Part shown: piece after piece, positions 50,234 through 61,776 of the stretch
Layout: every line of letters starts with the position of its first letter
Numbering within the stretch: the stretch's first letter is position 1
DNA from: Herbiconiux sp.
Lineage (GTDB): Bacteria > Actinomycetota > Actinomycetes > Actinomycetales > Microbacteriaceae
Direction of reading: 5' to 3'
Assembly (NCBI RefSeq): GCF_004297105.1
Contig: NZ_SCVE01000020.1
Coordinates: forward strand, 124,001 to 188,000
DNA: 64,000 bases
Translations under genes and position numbers: made by a program
Notes under the pieces: model-generated
The model's input: the letters and a program-made list of their open reading frames with translations, nothing else
Told to the model about the DNA's origin: nothing
The model's database searches: none

Positions 50234-50799
50234 CCTTCGATCGTCACCTCCTCGACGCCGTCGATCTCGGCGAGGCGCACGTTGATGCGCTCGTCGCGCG
50301 AGGTGGGCAGGTTCTTGCCCACGAAGTCGGCCCGGATGGGCAGTTCGCGGTGACCCCGGTCGACGAGCACGGCGAGCCGAACGGCCCGGGGCCGGCCGAG
50401 GTCGTTGAGGGCGTCGAGCGCGGCCCGGATGGTGCGGCCCGAGTAGAGAACGTCGTCGACGAGCACCACGGTCTTGCCGTCGATGCCCTGGCGGGGCAGC
50501 TGCGTGGGCTGCGGGGTGCGGGTCGGATGCTTCGACAGATCGTCGCGGTACATCGTGATGTCGAGGGAGCCCACGAGGTCGGCGGCGTCGCGGCGTGCGC
50601 CGGTGAGACCCGCGTCCGTTCCCTCGCCCGGCTCGATCTCCACGATCAGGCGGCCGATCCGCTCGGCCAGCAGAACACCCCGCGTGGGGATGCCCAGGAT
50701 GACGAGATCGTCTGCTCCCCGGTTGGACTCCAGGATCTCGTGCGAGATCCGAGTCAACGCCCGGGCCGTATCAGCCTGCTGCAGCACAGTTCGCGCCAT
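50230..50799 (-). CDS. pyrR: Pyrimidine operon regulator PyrR
   Basis: A 189-residue bifunctional RNA-binding regulator and uracil phosphoribosyltransferase homologue. The PRPP-binding motif [13 protein letters not shown] is at residues 111-123. [17 protein letters not shown] near the N-terminus and the [20 protein letters not shown] segment also fit the family. When UMP is plentiful, PyrR binds a leader hairpin to lower expression of the operon. Such a hairpin lies immediately upstream of its own Shine-Dalgarno. The ATG at 50799 has a strong AAGGAGGT. Confidence 0.97.
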   Translation of the reverse strand: MARTVLQQADTARALTRISHEILESNRGADDLVILGIPTRGVLLAERIGRLIVEIEPGEGTDAGLTGARRDAADLVGSLDITMYRDDLSKHPTRTPQPTQLPRQGIDGKTVVLVDDVLYSGRTIRAALDALNDLGRPRAVRLAVLVDRGHRELPIRADFVGKNLPTSRDERINVRLAEIDGVEEVTIEG

Positions 50800-50806
50800 G
50801 CAACCG

Positions 50807-50840
50807 ACCTCCTTCCCCGCCTCTCGGACGGACTTAAAGG
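50807..50840 (-). promoter_or_regulatory. PyrR-binding leader hairpin sequestering region of pyrR
   Basis: On the minus strand AGTCCGTCCGAGAGGCGG resembles the PyrR binding loop. CCGTCC and GGCGG (50817-50831) form a stem with a bulged T and the conserved GAGA at the loop. AAGGAGGT (50807-50814), the Shine-Dalgarno, follows within four bases. The arrangement suggests UMP-PyrR blocks ribosome binding, as proposed in mycobacteria, rather than controlling a terminator. Confidence 0.65.
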
Positions 50841-50868
50841 ATGCCTACTTCGTGCACCCCTGAGCCTA

Positions 50869-51099
50869 TCAGCGGTTCCGGGTTCGAGTGTCGTCGTGCA
50901 GTGACCGCCACACCACGATCGTGCCGAACCCGGCCGCGATCAGGCGCACGACGATCACGGCGCCGAGCACGCAGATCGTAAAGTAATGGACGTCGGACAG
51001 GAGCGACGAGATGTCGATGCGCGACGCCGGAGGCTGCTCGTCGTAGCAGGGCTCCATCCAGTCAGGGCAGGAGACGATCGCGAAGAGGGCCCGAGGCAT
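50869..51099 (-). CDS. Small one-TM membrane protein, unknown
   Basis: A 76-residue protein from the ATG at 51099. An N-terminal part with two cysteines (MPRALFAIVSCPDWMEPCYD) is followed by a membrane segment (YFTICVLGAVIVVRLIAAGF, about residues 40-60) and a charged tail (WRSLHDDTRTRNR). I do not recognise a family. TATACT lies five bases before the ATG, suggesting a leaderless transcript, and a 12-base palindrome covers the start. A GTG at 51141 would add 14 residues but lacks support. Confidence 0.55.
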   Translation of the reverse strand: MPRALFAIVSCPDWMEPCYDEQPPASRIDISSLLSDVHYFTICVLGAVIVVRLIAAGFGTIVVWRSLHDDTRTRNR

Positions 51100-51109
51100 A
51101 CTCGAGTAT
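51098..51109. promoter_or_regulatory. Palindrome ATACTCGAGTAT over the -10 and start of the small membrane gene
   Basis: A perfect 12-base palindrome. It overlaps the minus-strand -10 candidate TATACT (51105-51110) and the first two bases of the ATG. A dimeric repressor bound here would block transcription. This is unusual AT-rich sequence for the window. No regulator is identified. Confidence 0.4.
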
Positions 51110-51123
51110 ATCTCAGCACCGGA

Positions 51124-51139
51124 GTGCGGACATCCGCAC
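51124..51139. terminator. Inverted repeat GTGCGGA-CA-TCCGCAC after nusB
   Basis: Seven-base arms separated by two bases, 82 bases beyond the nusB stop and 15 bases upstream of the palindrome at the next gene. It could end the aroC-to-nusB transcript or act as another operator. Confidence 0.35.
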
Positions 51140-51220
51140 ACCAGACGACAACCGGCGGCCTGAGGGTCTCGGTTGCGACGAGATGTGGCGATGTCCGCCG
51201 GCAGGCGACGCCAGACGGCA

Positions 51221-51631
51221 TCAGGCCGACTGGGCCACCTTGCCGAGCACGCCGTTGATGAAGCCCGACGAGTCGTCGGTCGAGAGGGTCTTGGCGGCCT
51301 CCACGGCCTCGGCGATCGCCACGGAGGCGGGCACCTCGTCGTTGTAGAGGATCTCCCAGATCGCGATGCGGAGGAGCGCGCGATCGACTGCCGGCATGCG
51401 CGCGATCGTCCAGCCCTGCGCGTAGGTCTCGATGGTCTCGTCGATCTCCGAGAAGTGGTCCATCACTCCGTCGACGATGTCGCGGGCGTAGAGCCACGAG
51501 GTCTGCCGATCCGGCTCCCCCGCGGCCCGGCCCGCTTCGGCCGCGAGCGACTCCGCGATCGGGATCTGCCGCACGTCGGCGGCGAACAAGATGTCGAGGG
51601 CCCGCTTACGGGCCTTCGTGCGTGCGCTCAA
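51221..51631 (-). CDS. nusB: Transcription antitermination protein NusB
   Basis: A 136-residue all-helical RNA-binding protein that pairs with NusE (S10) at boxA sites of rRNA operons. It starts SARTKARKRALDILFAADV and contains WTIARMPAVDRALLRIAIWEILY and VAIAEAVEAAKTLSTDDSSGFINGVL-type conserved segments. The start appears to be TTG at 51631, which restores the usual N-terminus; no better codon exists after the efp stop. efp-nusB order is common in bacteria. Confidence 0.96.
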   Translation of the reverse strand: MSARTKARKRALDILFAADVRQIPIAESLAAEAGRAAGEPDRQTSWLYARDIVDGVMDHFSEIDETIETYAQGWTIARMPAVDRALLRIAIWEILYNDEVPASVAIAEAVEAAKTLSTDDSSGFINGVLGKVAQSA

Positions 51632-51640
51632 CGACGGGAC

Positions 51641-52201
51641 CTAGTTGACCCGGCCGAGGTAGTCACCCGTGCGGGTGTCGACCTTGACCTTGGTGCCGAT
51701 CTCGAGGAACAGCGGCACCTGGATCTCGTAGCCGGTCTCGACCGTGGCCGGCTTGGTGCCGCCGGTCGAACGGTCGCCCTGCAGGCCCGGCTCGGTGTAG
51801 GTGATCTCGAGGGTGACGGATGCGGGCAGCTCGACGTAGAGCGGCTCGTCACCCGTGAGGGCGATGGTGGCCATCTGCTGCTCGAGCATGAAGTTCGCCG
51901 CGTCGCCCACGATGGCACCGGGGATGGTGATCTGGTCGTAGTCGGTGGTGTCCATGAACACGTAGTCGTCGCCGTCTTTGTACAGGTACTGGAAGTCGCG
52001 ACGGTCGACATTGGCCGTCTCGATCTTCGCGCCGGCGTTGAACGTGCGGTCGACGAGCTTGCCGGTGCGCACGTTCTTGATCTTGGTGCGCACGAACGCG
52101 CCACCCTTGCCGGGCTTGACGTGCTGGAACTCGATCACGTTCCAGAGCTGGCCGTCGATGTCCAGCACGGTGCCGTTCTTGATGTCGTTCGTTGAAGCCA
52201 T
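51641..52201 (-). CDS. efp: Elongation factor P
   Basis: A 186-residue factor that rescues ribosomes stalled at polyproline. The three OB-like domains are complete. The tip lysine that can be modified in other bacteria is K32 in [13 protein letters not shown]. The signature around residues 145-165 ([20 protein letters not shown]) is intact. It lies 83 bases downstream of aroQ; its leader has GGAAC and TCCTTTTC before the ATG. Confidence 0.97.
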   Translation of the reverse strand: MASTNDIKNGTVLDIDGQLWNVIEFQHVKPGKGGAFVRTKIKNVRTGKLVDRTFNAGAKIETANVDRRDFQYLYKDGDDYVFMDTTDYDQITIPGAIVGDAANFMLEQQMATIALTGDEPLYVELPASVTLEITYTEPGLQGDRSTGGTKPATVETGYEIQVPLFLEIGTKVKVDTRTGDYLGRVN

Positions 52202-52284
52202 GAAAAGGATGTTCCGTTCGAAGAAAGTGGTGAGACCGGCGTTTCGGTCCTGAAAGAGTGTAGCGGCTATCGCCCTGGGGGGGC

Positions 52285-52719
52285 TCAGAGCCCGATGACG
52301 CTCCGCAACGCGAGCCGGTACGAGTCGAACCCGAAGCCCGCGATGACCCCGGACGCCACGGCCGAGATCACACTCGTGTGCCGGAAGGTCTCGCGCGCGT
52401 GCGGGTTCGAGATGTGCACCTCGATGAGCGGGAGCCCGGCCTTGGTGACGAGCGCGGCGGCATCGCGCAACGCGTAGGAGTAGTGCGTGAACGCGGCCGG
52501 GTTCAGGATGACGGGGGTCGCCGTGTCGACCGCCTCATAGAGCCACGAGATGAGCTCGGCCTCGTCGTTGGTCTGTCGAAGGTCGATCTCGATGGCCCCA
52601 GCGGCATCGGCCGTGAGGGCGCTGCGCAGCGCCTCGAGGTCCTGGGCCCCGTACACGTCGGGCTCCCGGCTGCCGAGGCGGCCGAGATTGGGCCCGTTCA
52701 GAACGAGAACAGATGCCAT
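52285..52719 (-). CDS. aroQ: 3-dehydroquinate dehydratase, type II
   Basis: A 144-residue enzyme for the third shikimate step. The type II signature [17 protein letters not shown] holds catalytic Tyr23 (family consensus NGPNLNLLGxREPxxYG, with GR here in place of NL). The catalytic His is in [13 protein letters not shown]. The start ATG has AGGGGGAAATCGG before it. The order aroC-aroK-aroB-aroQ-efp is kept. Confidence 0.97.
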   Translation of the reverse strand: MASVLVLNGPNLGRLGSREPDVYGAQDLEALRSALTADAAGAIEIDLRQTNDEAELISWLYEAVDTATPVILNPAAFTHYSYALRDAAALVTKAGLPLIEVHISNPHARETFRHTSVISAVASGVIAGFGFDSYRLALRSVIGL

Positions 52720-52730
52720 CCGATTTCCCC

Positions 52731-53816
52731 CTACGACGCGATCTCTTGATAGGCAGCGTAGAGCAGCGACGTCTCAGGCCCCTGCAGCACCGTGGGCCGC
52801 GCGAGATCGTCGAGCACGATGAACCGCAGCATCGCGCCGCGCGTCTTCTTGTCGCGCTGCATCGTGGCGAGCAACGTCTGCCAGCGTCCGCCCGGGTATT
52901 CGGTGGGCAGCGACAGCGACGTGAGGATGCTGCGGTGCCGGTCGACCACGGAGTCGCTGAGCGAACCGGTGAGCCGCCCCAGCTCGGCGGCGAACATCAT
53001 CCCGACCGCCACCGCCGCGCCGTGCCGCCACTGGTAGCGCTCCGCGTGCTCGATGGCGTGGCCGAGCGTGTGTCCGTAGTTCAGGATCTCGCGCAGCCCG
53101 GCTTCTTTGAAGTCGCTGCTGACGACACGCGCCTTGACCCCGATCGAGAGCTCCACCAGTCGGCGGAACTCGTCGCTCAGAGGGTCGCTCGCCCTCTCGA
53201 CGTCGGCCTCGATGATGTCGAGAATCTCCGGCTCGGCGATGAACCCGCACTTCACGACCTCCCCGAACCCGGCGAGGATCTCGTTGCGCGGCAGGGTGGC
53301 GAGCAGATCGAGGTCGGCCACCACGAGGCTCGGTGCGTAGAACGCGCCCACCAGGTTCTTGCCCTCGTTGGTGTTGATGCCGGTCTTTCCGCCCACGGCT
53401 GCATCCACCATGCCGAGCAGCGTGGTGGGCGCCTGCACGAGGGTGACGCCACGCAGCCAGGTGGCGGCCACGAATCCGGCGAGGTCGGTGACGGCTCCGC
53501 CCCCGAAGCCGATCACGGCGTCGGTGCGGGTGAAGTCCGCCTGACCGAGGACCTGCCAGCAGAACGCCGCGACCTCGACGCGTTTGCCGGCCTCCGCATC
53601 CGGGACCTCCGCCAGCAGCACCTCGTAGCGGTCGAGCAACGATTCGCGGAGGGCCGCCGCCGCAGCGCCGAGAGTGGGCGGGTGCACGATGAGCACCTTG
53701 CGCACCCCGGCGCCGAGGCCGTCGACCACCCGGGGAAGGATGCCGCGACCCACCAGTACCTCGTAGGGTGAATCACCCGTGACGGGGATGGCGGTGACGT
53801 TCTGCTGCTCGGTCAT
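52731..53816 (-). CDS. aroB: 3-dehydroquinate synthase
   Basis: A 361-residue NAD- and zinc-dependent enzyme that converts DAHP to dehydroquinate. It has GFGGGAVTDLAGFVAATWLRG and APTTLLGMVDAAVGGKTGIN. The metal-binding segment is LNYGHTLGHAIEH. The true start is ATG at 53816, overlapping the aroK stop by four bases. Confidence 0.97.
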   Translation of the reverse strand: MTEQQNVTAIPVTGDSPYEVLVGRGILPRVVDGLGAGVRKVLIVHPPTLGAAAAALRESLLDRYEVLLAEVPDAEAGKRVEVAAFCWQVLGQADFTRTDAVIGFGGGAVTDLAGFVAATWLRGVTLVQAPTTLLGMVDAAVGGKTGINTNEGKNLVGAFYAPSLVVADLDLLATLPRNEILAGFGEVVKCGFIAEPEILDIIEADVERASDPLSDEFRRLVELSIGVKARVVSSDFKEAGLREILNYGHTLGHAIEHAERYQWRHGAAVAVGMMFAAELGRLTGSLSDSVVDRHRSILTSLSLPTEYPGGRWQTLLATMQRDKKTRGAMLRFIVLDDLARPTVLQGPETSLLYAAYQEIAS

Positions 53817-54346
53817 CGGATGCGCTCCTCGGCGGCGTGCGGGCGGGTCTCTGGTGCGGTGAACTGCTCGCGTGCCCAGGTGGCGATCTGTTCGGCGACC
53901 TGTTCGGTGGGTAGATCGGAGGTGTCGAACGACTGATCGGCGAGCGACTCGTAGATCGGCTTGCGCGTGGCGTAGAGGGCGACCCACGCGTCCACGTCCG
54001 GAACCAACGGCCGCTTGCCGTTGCCGAGCCGCGCCGCCACGGCGTGCGGCTGCACGGTGAGCTGCACCACCGGGACGTTCCGGATGTCGCGCTGCGTGTC
54101 TTCGTCGAGCACCGCGCCTCCCCCGAACGAGATGACGGCGTCGGTGGTGAGGGCCTGGGTGACGGCCGCGCGCTCGAGTGCCCGGAAGTGTGCTTCGCCG
54201 TGCTCGGCGAAGATGTCGGGGATGGCCCCGTGCTCCGCCACCACGAGCTTGTCGGTGTCGATGTACGGGAGGTCGAGCAGACGCGCGATCCGCTTGCCGA
54301 TGCGGGACTTGCCGGCGGCCGGAGGACCGATCAGAACGAGCTTCAT
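53813..54346 (-). CDS. aroK: Shikimate kinase
   Basis: A 177-residue P-loop kinase that phosphorylates shikimate. The P-loop is GPPAAGKS (7-14). The substrate-binding DTDKLV motif and [11 protein letters not shown] loop are present, and [10 protein letters not shown] forms the LID. The stop overlaps aroB and the start overlaps aroC, each by four bases. Confidence 0.97.
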   Translation of the reverse strand: MKLVLIGPPAAGKSRIGKRIARLLDLPYIDTDKLVVAEHGAIPDIFAEHGEAHFRALERAAVTQALTTDAVISFGGGAVLDEDTQRDIRNVPVVQLTVQPHAVAARLGNGKRPLVPDVDAWVALYATRKPIYESLADQSFDTSDLPTEQVAEQIATWAREQFTAPETRPHAAEERIR

Positions 54347-55542
54347 GCGCGCGCGATGCCCGTGCGCAGGGCGTCCGGGATCGCGGCCAGGTACGACTCG
54401 AGGTTGCGGCGCGTCTCGCCGAGGGAATCGCCGCCGAACTTCTCGAGCACGGCGTTCGCGAGCACCAAGGCGGTCATCGCCTCGGCGACGACGCCCGCGG
54501 CCGGAACGGCGCAGACATCGGATCGCTGGTGGTGCGCGGCCGCATCCTCACCCGTCGCGACGTCGATGGTGTGCAGGGCGTGCGGCACGGTGGCGATGGG
54601 CTTCATGCCGGCGCGCACGCGCAGCACGGTGCCGGTCGACATGCCGCCTTCGACACCGCCTGCGCGGTCGGTGGTGCGCACGATCTCCTCGCCCTCGCGG
54701 TAGAGCTCGTCGTGAGCAGCGGAGCCACGGCGGCGCGTGGTCTCGAAGCCGTCGCCGACCTCCACGCCCTTGATGGCCTGGATGCCCATGAGGGCGGCCG
54801 CGAGCTGCGAGTCGAGCCGGCGGTCCCAGTGCACGTGGGAGCCGAGTCCGGGCGGGAGCCCGTAGGCGAGCACCTCGACCACTCCGCCGAGGGTGTCGCC
54901 CTCCTTGTGGGCGTCGTCGATCTCGGCGACCATCAGCGCACTGGTCTCCGCGTCGAAGCAGCGCACCGGATCGGCGTCGAGGGCATCGACATCGCTCGGG
55001 CGCGGAAGCGGGCGGCCATCCGGAACGCGCACAGGCCCGATCGCGAGGGTGTGGCTCACGAGGGTGATGCCGAGCTCGGCGAGGAACGACTTGGCGATCG
55101 CTCCGAGGGCGACACGGGCGGCCGTCTCTCGCGCGCTGGCGCGCTCCAGAATAGGCCGGGCCTCGTCGAAGTCGTACTTCTGCATGCCCACGAGGTCGGC
55201 GTGACCCGGACGAGGGCGCGTGAGGGGCGCGCTGCGACCGCGACCGGGGAGCTCCTCGTCGCGGGGCTCGACGCCCATGACCTCGGTCCACTTCGGCCAC
55301 TCGGTGTTGCCGATGCGCACCGCAACGGGGCTGCCGAGCGTCGTGCCGTGCACGACGCCGGCCGAGAGGTTCAGCTCGTCCTGCTCAAACTTCATGCGCG
55401 CGCCACGGCCGTAGCCGAGCTTGCGCCGAGCGAGATCGGTGCGGAGCTGATCGAGTGTTACCGGGATGCCGGACGGGAGTCCTTCGACGATCGCAATGAG
55501 CTCTTGACCGTGGGACTCGCCGGCGGTGAGCCAACGAAGCAT
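54343..55542 (-). CDS. aroC: Chorismate synthase
   Basis: A 399-residue FMN-dependent enzyme that makes chorismate from EPSP. The motifs are [40 protein letters not shown], the [18 protein letters not shown] segment and GVEGGMSTG. The ATG at 55542 gives the normal N-terminus; the same frame is open further upstream, but that sequence is not family-like. EPSP synthase (aroA) and DAHP synthase are not in the window. Confidence 0.97.
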   Translation of the reverse strand: MLRWLTAGESHGQELIAIVEGLPSGIPVTLDQLRTDLARRKLGYGRGARMKFEQDELNLSAGVVHGTTLGSPVAVRIGNTEWPKWTEVMGVEPRDEELPGRGRSAPLTRPRPGHADLVGMQKYDFDEARPILERASARETAARVALGAIAKSFLAELGITLVSHTLAIGPVRVPDGRPLPRPSDVDALDADPVRCFDAETSALMVAEIDDAHKEGDTLGGVVEVLAYGLPPGLGSHVHWDRRLDSQLAAALMGIQAIKGVEVGDGFETTRRRGSAAHDELYREGEEIVRTTDRAGGVEGGMSTGTVLRVRAGMKPIATVPHALHTIDVATGEDAAAHHQRSDVCAVPAAGVVAEAMTALVLANAVLEKFGGDSLGETRRNLESYLAAIPDALRTGIARA

Positions 55543-55655
55543 GAGAAGAAGTCTATCGAGCGCTGCGCTGCGCCGGTGCCGCGCCGGCCCCTGCCCGACC
55601 TGCCACATCTTGTGGCTACTCACCTCTGCAGGCAACACCTACTGGCAAGTGGGGC
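55543..55655 (-). promoter_or_regulatory. Gap between aroE and aroC
   Basis: This 113-base gap holds a hairpin GCCACA-AGA-TGTGGC and a longer GC stem around GCCGGCGCGGCACCGGC. One of these may stop aroE transcription or act in the aroC leader. No clear -10/-35 pair is seen. Confidence 0.3.
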
Positions 55656-56531
55656 TCAGGCGGGGAGGGCGAGAGCCTTCAAGAGGGATGCGGTGAGGGC
55701 TTCTTCGTTCGGGAGCGGGAGGAGGGGGTCGCCGCCCGTGAAGATGCGGATCTGGGCGATCGCCTGGTGGGCCAGCATCGCGAGACCCGGCACGGCCTCG
55801 CCACCTGAGGCCTCCCAGACGGTCGCGAGCTCACTCGGCCAAGGGTGGTAGGCCACATCGAGGAGGGCCGACGATCGAGTGAGCGCCAGTCCCTCGACGG
55901 TCTCGCCCGCGCCCACGCCGCCGGGAAGAGTGCTGATGGTGAGATCGGGCTCGAGCGCGGCCACGGCCGAGCGATCGTGCAGCGCCACGACCGAGGTGCT
56001 CAGCCCGGATGCGCGTGCCGTCTCCACGACGTCACCCGCCTTCTCGGGGCTGCGGAGCACGATGTCGACGTGCTCCGCTCCGAGCTGCGCTACCGCGGCG
56101 ACGGCCGAGCGGGCGGTCGCTCCCCCGCCGATCACGACGGCGTGCATCGACGACTCGACCCCGGCCCGCCGCAGCGCCTCCCGGATTCCGAATACATCCG
56201 TGTTGAAGCCGTCGAGACGGCGGCCCTCCTCGGAGAACGTGACCAGCACGGTGTTCACGGCACCCGTGGCCCGCGCCACGGCATCCATCGAGTCGAGCAG
56301 CGGGATCACCGTCTCCTTGAGCGGCATCGTGAGCGACAGACCGCGCCACTCCGGCCCCAGCCCTGCCACGAACGCGTCGAGCGCATCCGCCGGCACGTCG
56401 TACGCGTCGTACTCCCAGGTCAGCCCGAGTGCCGCGTAGGCCGTGCGGTGCAGCAGAGGCGATCGGGAGTGCGCGATCGGCGAGCCCAGCACGCCGAGCT
56501 GTCGCGAGCCATCCGGCGACGGCCGCGTCAC
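55656..56531 (-). CDS. aroE: Shikimate dehydrogenase
   Basis: A 291-residue NADPH enzyme that reduces 3-dehydroshikimate. It has the substrate motif GSPIAHSRSPLLHRTAY, catalytic K72 in SLTMPLKE, an Asp in GFNTDVFGI, and the dinucleotide motif VVIGGGATARSAV. The GTG start at 56531, one base after the mltG stop, gives the natural N-terminus. Confidence 0.94.
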   Translation of the reverse strand: MTRPSPDGSRQLGVLGSPIAHSRSPLLHRTAYAALGLTWEYDAYDVPADALDAFVAGLGPEWRGLSLTMPLKETVIPLLDSMDAVARATGAVNTVLVTFSEEGRRLDGFNTDVFGIREALRRAGVESSMHAVVIGGGATARSAVAAVAQLGAEHVDIVLRSPEKAGDVVETARASGLSTSVVALHDRSAVAALEPDLTISTLPGGVGAGETVEGLALTRSSALLDVAYHPWPSELATVWEASGGEAVPGLAMLAHQAIAQIRIFTGGDPLLPLPNEEALTASLLKALALPA

Positions 56532-56532
56532 G

Positions 56533-57807
56533 CTACTGCACCTCGGGGTGCGCGGCCCACCACTCCTGCAGCCGCTCGACCGCGGCGGCGTGCTCATCGG
56601 CGGTGTCGGAGAACACCGTCTCGCCGGTGTCGAGGTCGACTGTCACGAAGAACAGCCACGAGCCGTCAGCCGGATGCAGCGCCGCATTGATCGCGTCGTC
56701 GCCCGGGTTCGAGATCGGCCCGGCCGGCAGCCCCGGGTAGATGTAGGTGTTGTAGATGTTCGAGGCGTCCTCGCGCTCCGCGGACGTGGTCTCCACGCGG
56801 CTGTGGCCTGCGCCGTACGCGATGGTGGCGTCGGACTCCATGTTCATACCCTCGGCGAGCCGGTTCGTGAACACCCGCGACACCTTCGCCATGTCGGCGA
56901 CGCTCCCCGCCTCCTTCTGGATGAGAGCGGCCAGTGTCACCACCCTGAACCGGTCATCGGGTGCCACTCCGGCAGCATCCAGCGACTGGAACGTGCGCTG
57001 CACCATGGTGGTGATCATGTCGGTCGCGGTCTGACCCGGCTGGAACACATAGGTGGCCGGGAACAGGAAGCCCTCGATGCTCGGGGCCTCGGCAGGAACC
57101 CCCAGAGCCACGTAATTGGCCCCGGCCGCCTCGAAGTCGGCGAGCGGCATGCCCGTGACATCGGCGAGCTCCTGGTAGATGCCCTTCGCGCTCGACCCCT
57201 CGGGGATGGCGACGGTGTAGTCGATCTTGTTGTCGGGGTTCATCAGGGCATCGAGTGCCGCACTCGCGCTCATCTGCGACGCGAGCTTGAAGGTGCCGGC
57301 CTGGAACACGGGCGCCGGATCCTGCTTCAGCAGCAGATCGTAGAACGCCGCAGAGCTCTTGATGATGTCGGCGGCCGCGAGGTTGTCGCCGATGGTCTCA
57401 CCGACGTCGCCGTCGTTGATGACGAAGGTGACCTCTCCCGTACCCGAGCCCTGGTAGTCCTCCGCCGCAGCCTTACCCGCCACCAGTGTGGTGATCTGGG
57501 CCCCGAAGGTGTTCCAGACGAAGGCGCCACCGGCAGCCAGCAGCCCGAGGATGACCACGGTGACGATGAGCCCGCCGATCCACCGGCGGGGCTTGCGATC
57601 CCCCCCTCCGCCGCCACCACGAGGATCGTGCCCGCCGCCTCGAGAACCACCCGACCCACCCGAGCGGTGCTGCGGCGGAGCAGACAGCTCACGAGCCTGG
57701 CGCCGCGACGTCGGCTTGACACCGGTCGCGACGGCGCCCTGGGCGGGTTCGTCCGAGCGGAAGAAGTCGGCGAACGGATGGTCTTCTGGCGGCTGTCGGT
57801 CGGTCAC
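56533..57807 (-). CDS. mltG: Endolytic murein transglycosylase MltG
   Basis: A 424-residue enzyme that cuts nascent peptidoglycan strands and may set glycan length. A long cytoplasmic tail rich in Gly, Ser and basic residues (1-75) precedes one membrane helix (77-100). The extracellular YceG/LysM-like domain follows, with catalytic E299 in VVTLAALIQKEAG and the family motifs GFLFPATY and DATIAYG. It lies in the conserved alaS-ruvX-mltG-aroE order, overlapping ruvX by one base. Confidence 0.95.
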   Translation of the reverse strand: MTDRQPPEDHPFADFFRSDEPAQGAVATGVKPTSRRQARELSAPPQHRSGGSGGSRGGGHDPRGGGGGGDRKPRRWIGGLIVTVVILGLLAAGGAFVWNTFGAQITTLVAGKAAAEDYQGSGTGEVTFVINDGDVGETIGDNLAAADIIKSSAAFYDLLLKQDPAPVFQAGTFKLASQMSASAALDALMNPDNKIDYTVAIPEGSSAKGIYQELADVTGMPLADFEAAGANYVALGVPAEAPSIEGFLFPATYVFQPGQTATDMITTMVQRTFQSLDAAGVAPDDRFRVVTLAALIQKEAGSVADMAKVSRVFTNRLAEGMNMESDATIAYGAGHSRVETTSAEREDASNIYNTYIYPGLPAGPISNPGDDAINAALHPADGSWLFFVTVDLDTGETVFSDTADEHAAAVERLQEWWAAHPEVQ

Positions 57808-58292
57808 TACCTGATTCCTTGGTTCGGGTCGATCGGTTCGATGACGGTCCCGGGGGCCTTTCCCGAGGTGCGCTCCGTGTCGAGCGCATGTTGCACGAGT
57901 ATAACCGCGGCCACTTGGTCGATCACCGGACGCGAGCTGCGAGTGTTCCGGCCCGACTTGTGCAGAGCAGACTGCGCCGACACCGTGGTGAGCCGCTCGT
58001 CGACCAGGCGCACGGGCCGTGCCGCAAGAGCGGCCAGCCGACCGGCGAAGTCGCGCGCATCCTGCGTCGAGGCGGTCTCGTTGCCGCTCATGGCCAGCGG
58101 CAGGCCCACCACGAACTCGAGTGCGTCGACCTCGTCGGCGATCTCCCGGATGCGCCGGATGTCGCTCCCGTCACCCTCGGGCGAGCGGGGCACGGTCTCG
58201 ACCGGGGTCGCGAGCATGCCGTGCAGGTCGGTGCGGGCGACGCCGATGCGGGCTTTGCCCACGTCGACGCCGATCCGCACCCCTGTGCGCAT
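57807..58292 (-). CDS. ruvX: Holliday junction resolvase-like protein RuvX/YqgF
   Basis: A 161-residue RNase H-fold protein. It has GVDVGKARIGVA with first acid D10, VVGLPLAMSGNETAST and the LVDERLTT and VIDQVAAVILVQHAL motifs of the family. It is linked to pre-16S rRNA 5' end processing. The ATG at 58292 lies four bases after the alaS stop, giving the expected N-terminus. Confidence 0.95.
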   Translation of the reverse strand: MRTGVRIGVDVGKARIGVARTDLHGMLATPVETVPRSPEGDGSDIRRIREIADEVDALEFVVGLPLAMSGNETASTQDARDFAGRLAALAARPVRLVDERLTTVSAQSALHKSGRNTRSSRPVIDQVAAVILVQHALDTERTSGKAPGTVIEPIDPNQGIR

Positions 58293-58296
58293 CCGG

Positions 58297-60978
<2,682 letters not shown>

Positions 60979-60983
60979 GTCCT

Positions 60984-61202
60984 CTACTTGGCGAGCTTGG
61001 AGACCTTGTCGCCGGCATCGGCGATGGCGGCGCGCAGCTCTGCTTCGCGCTCACGGTATCCGTCGACCAGGGAGTCGCTGAACTCCTTGGTCTTCTTGTC
61101 GAACTCGCTGAAGAACTTCTTGCCGCCGGAGGTCTGGTTGAACTGGTGGGCCACCACGAATCCGATGCCGATACCGGCGATCAGCCACAGAACCTTCTTC
61201 AT
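60984..61202 (-). CDS. Small membrane-anchored protein, unknown
   Basis: A 72-residue protein from the ATG at 61202, which follows a good GAGGAG. An N-terminal membrane segment (VLWLIAGIGIGFVVAHQF) precedes an amphipathic, charged region (FSEFDKKTKEFSDSLVDGYR) likely to be helical or coiled. It resembles YtxH-like stress proteins in layout but is not assigned. It is conserved by position between a DUF948 gene and alaS. The stop lies five bases before the alaS ATG. Confidence 0.75.
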   Translation of the reverse strand: MKKVLWLIAGIGIGFVVAHQFNQTSGGKKFFSEFDKKTKEFSDSLVDGYREREAELRAAIADAGDKVSKLAK

Positions 61203-61251
61203 TGTCGTTCTCCTCGTTCGTGTCGGGCCGCGTGAGCGGCATCCGATCAGT

Positions 61252-61668
61252 TTAGTGCGAGCGCTTCTTCGGTTTGGGCGCGCTCGTCTTCTTGGTACCC
61301 GGGGTCTTCGTGGTGTCGGCCGCCCGGAAGCTGCCGAACGCGGCACGAACGCCCGCGCTGAAGCCGGCGAGCTTGATGAGCGGGCCACCGACGGATGCCG
61401 CGAACAGCGCCACGAGCGACGAGACGTTGCCCGTGACCTCCTCGACGTTGCGGGTGATCACGTCGACGCGGGCGAGCTGCTTGTTGGCCTCCTGAACCGT
61501 GACCGTCGACTCGGCCAGGATCGGCGTGATGCCGTCGCTGACGTCTTTGATCGAGTCGCGGGTCTGGTCGAACACTCCCCCGAGCTTCACGAGAGGGATG
61601 GCGATGAGGCCGACCAGCACGGCGAACACGCCCGCGGCGATCAGTCCGGCGATGTCTCCACCTGACAT
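61252..61668 (-). CDS. DUF948 domain-containing membrane protein
   Basis: A 138-residue protein. An N-terminal membrane helix (GLIAAGVFAVLVGLIAIPLV) is followed by a helical extracellular or periplasmic-side segment (FDQTRDSIKDVSDGITPIL, VQEANKQLARVDVITRNVEE) typical of DUF948. The C-terminal tail is Lys/Pro/Thr-rich (TKTPGTKKTSAPKPKKRSH). The function is unknown. It precedes the small anchored protein and alaS on the same strand, with 49 bases between. Confidence 0.85.
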   Translation of the reverse strand: MSGGDIAGLIAAGVFAVLVGLIAIPLVKLGGVFDQTRDSIKDVSDGITPILAESTVTVQEANKQLARVDVITRNVEEVTGNVSSLVALFAASVGGPLIKLAGFSAGVRAAFGSFRAADTTKTPGTKKTSAPKPKKRSH

Positions 61669-61776
61669 GGGGAACCCTTCTCTGGGATGCGGTCGGTGCT
61701 GTACGACGTCACCGGCGGGAATGCAGAAAGCGGGCCACCCGAAGGCGACCCGCTCTCTAGTATGCCGTGACGGAGG

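Noticed and set aside
57600-57670. Repeat region in mltG (runs of Gly/Ser codons)
   Set aside because: It encodes the low-complexity cytoplasmic tail of MltG, not a DNA repeat with independent function.
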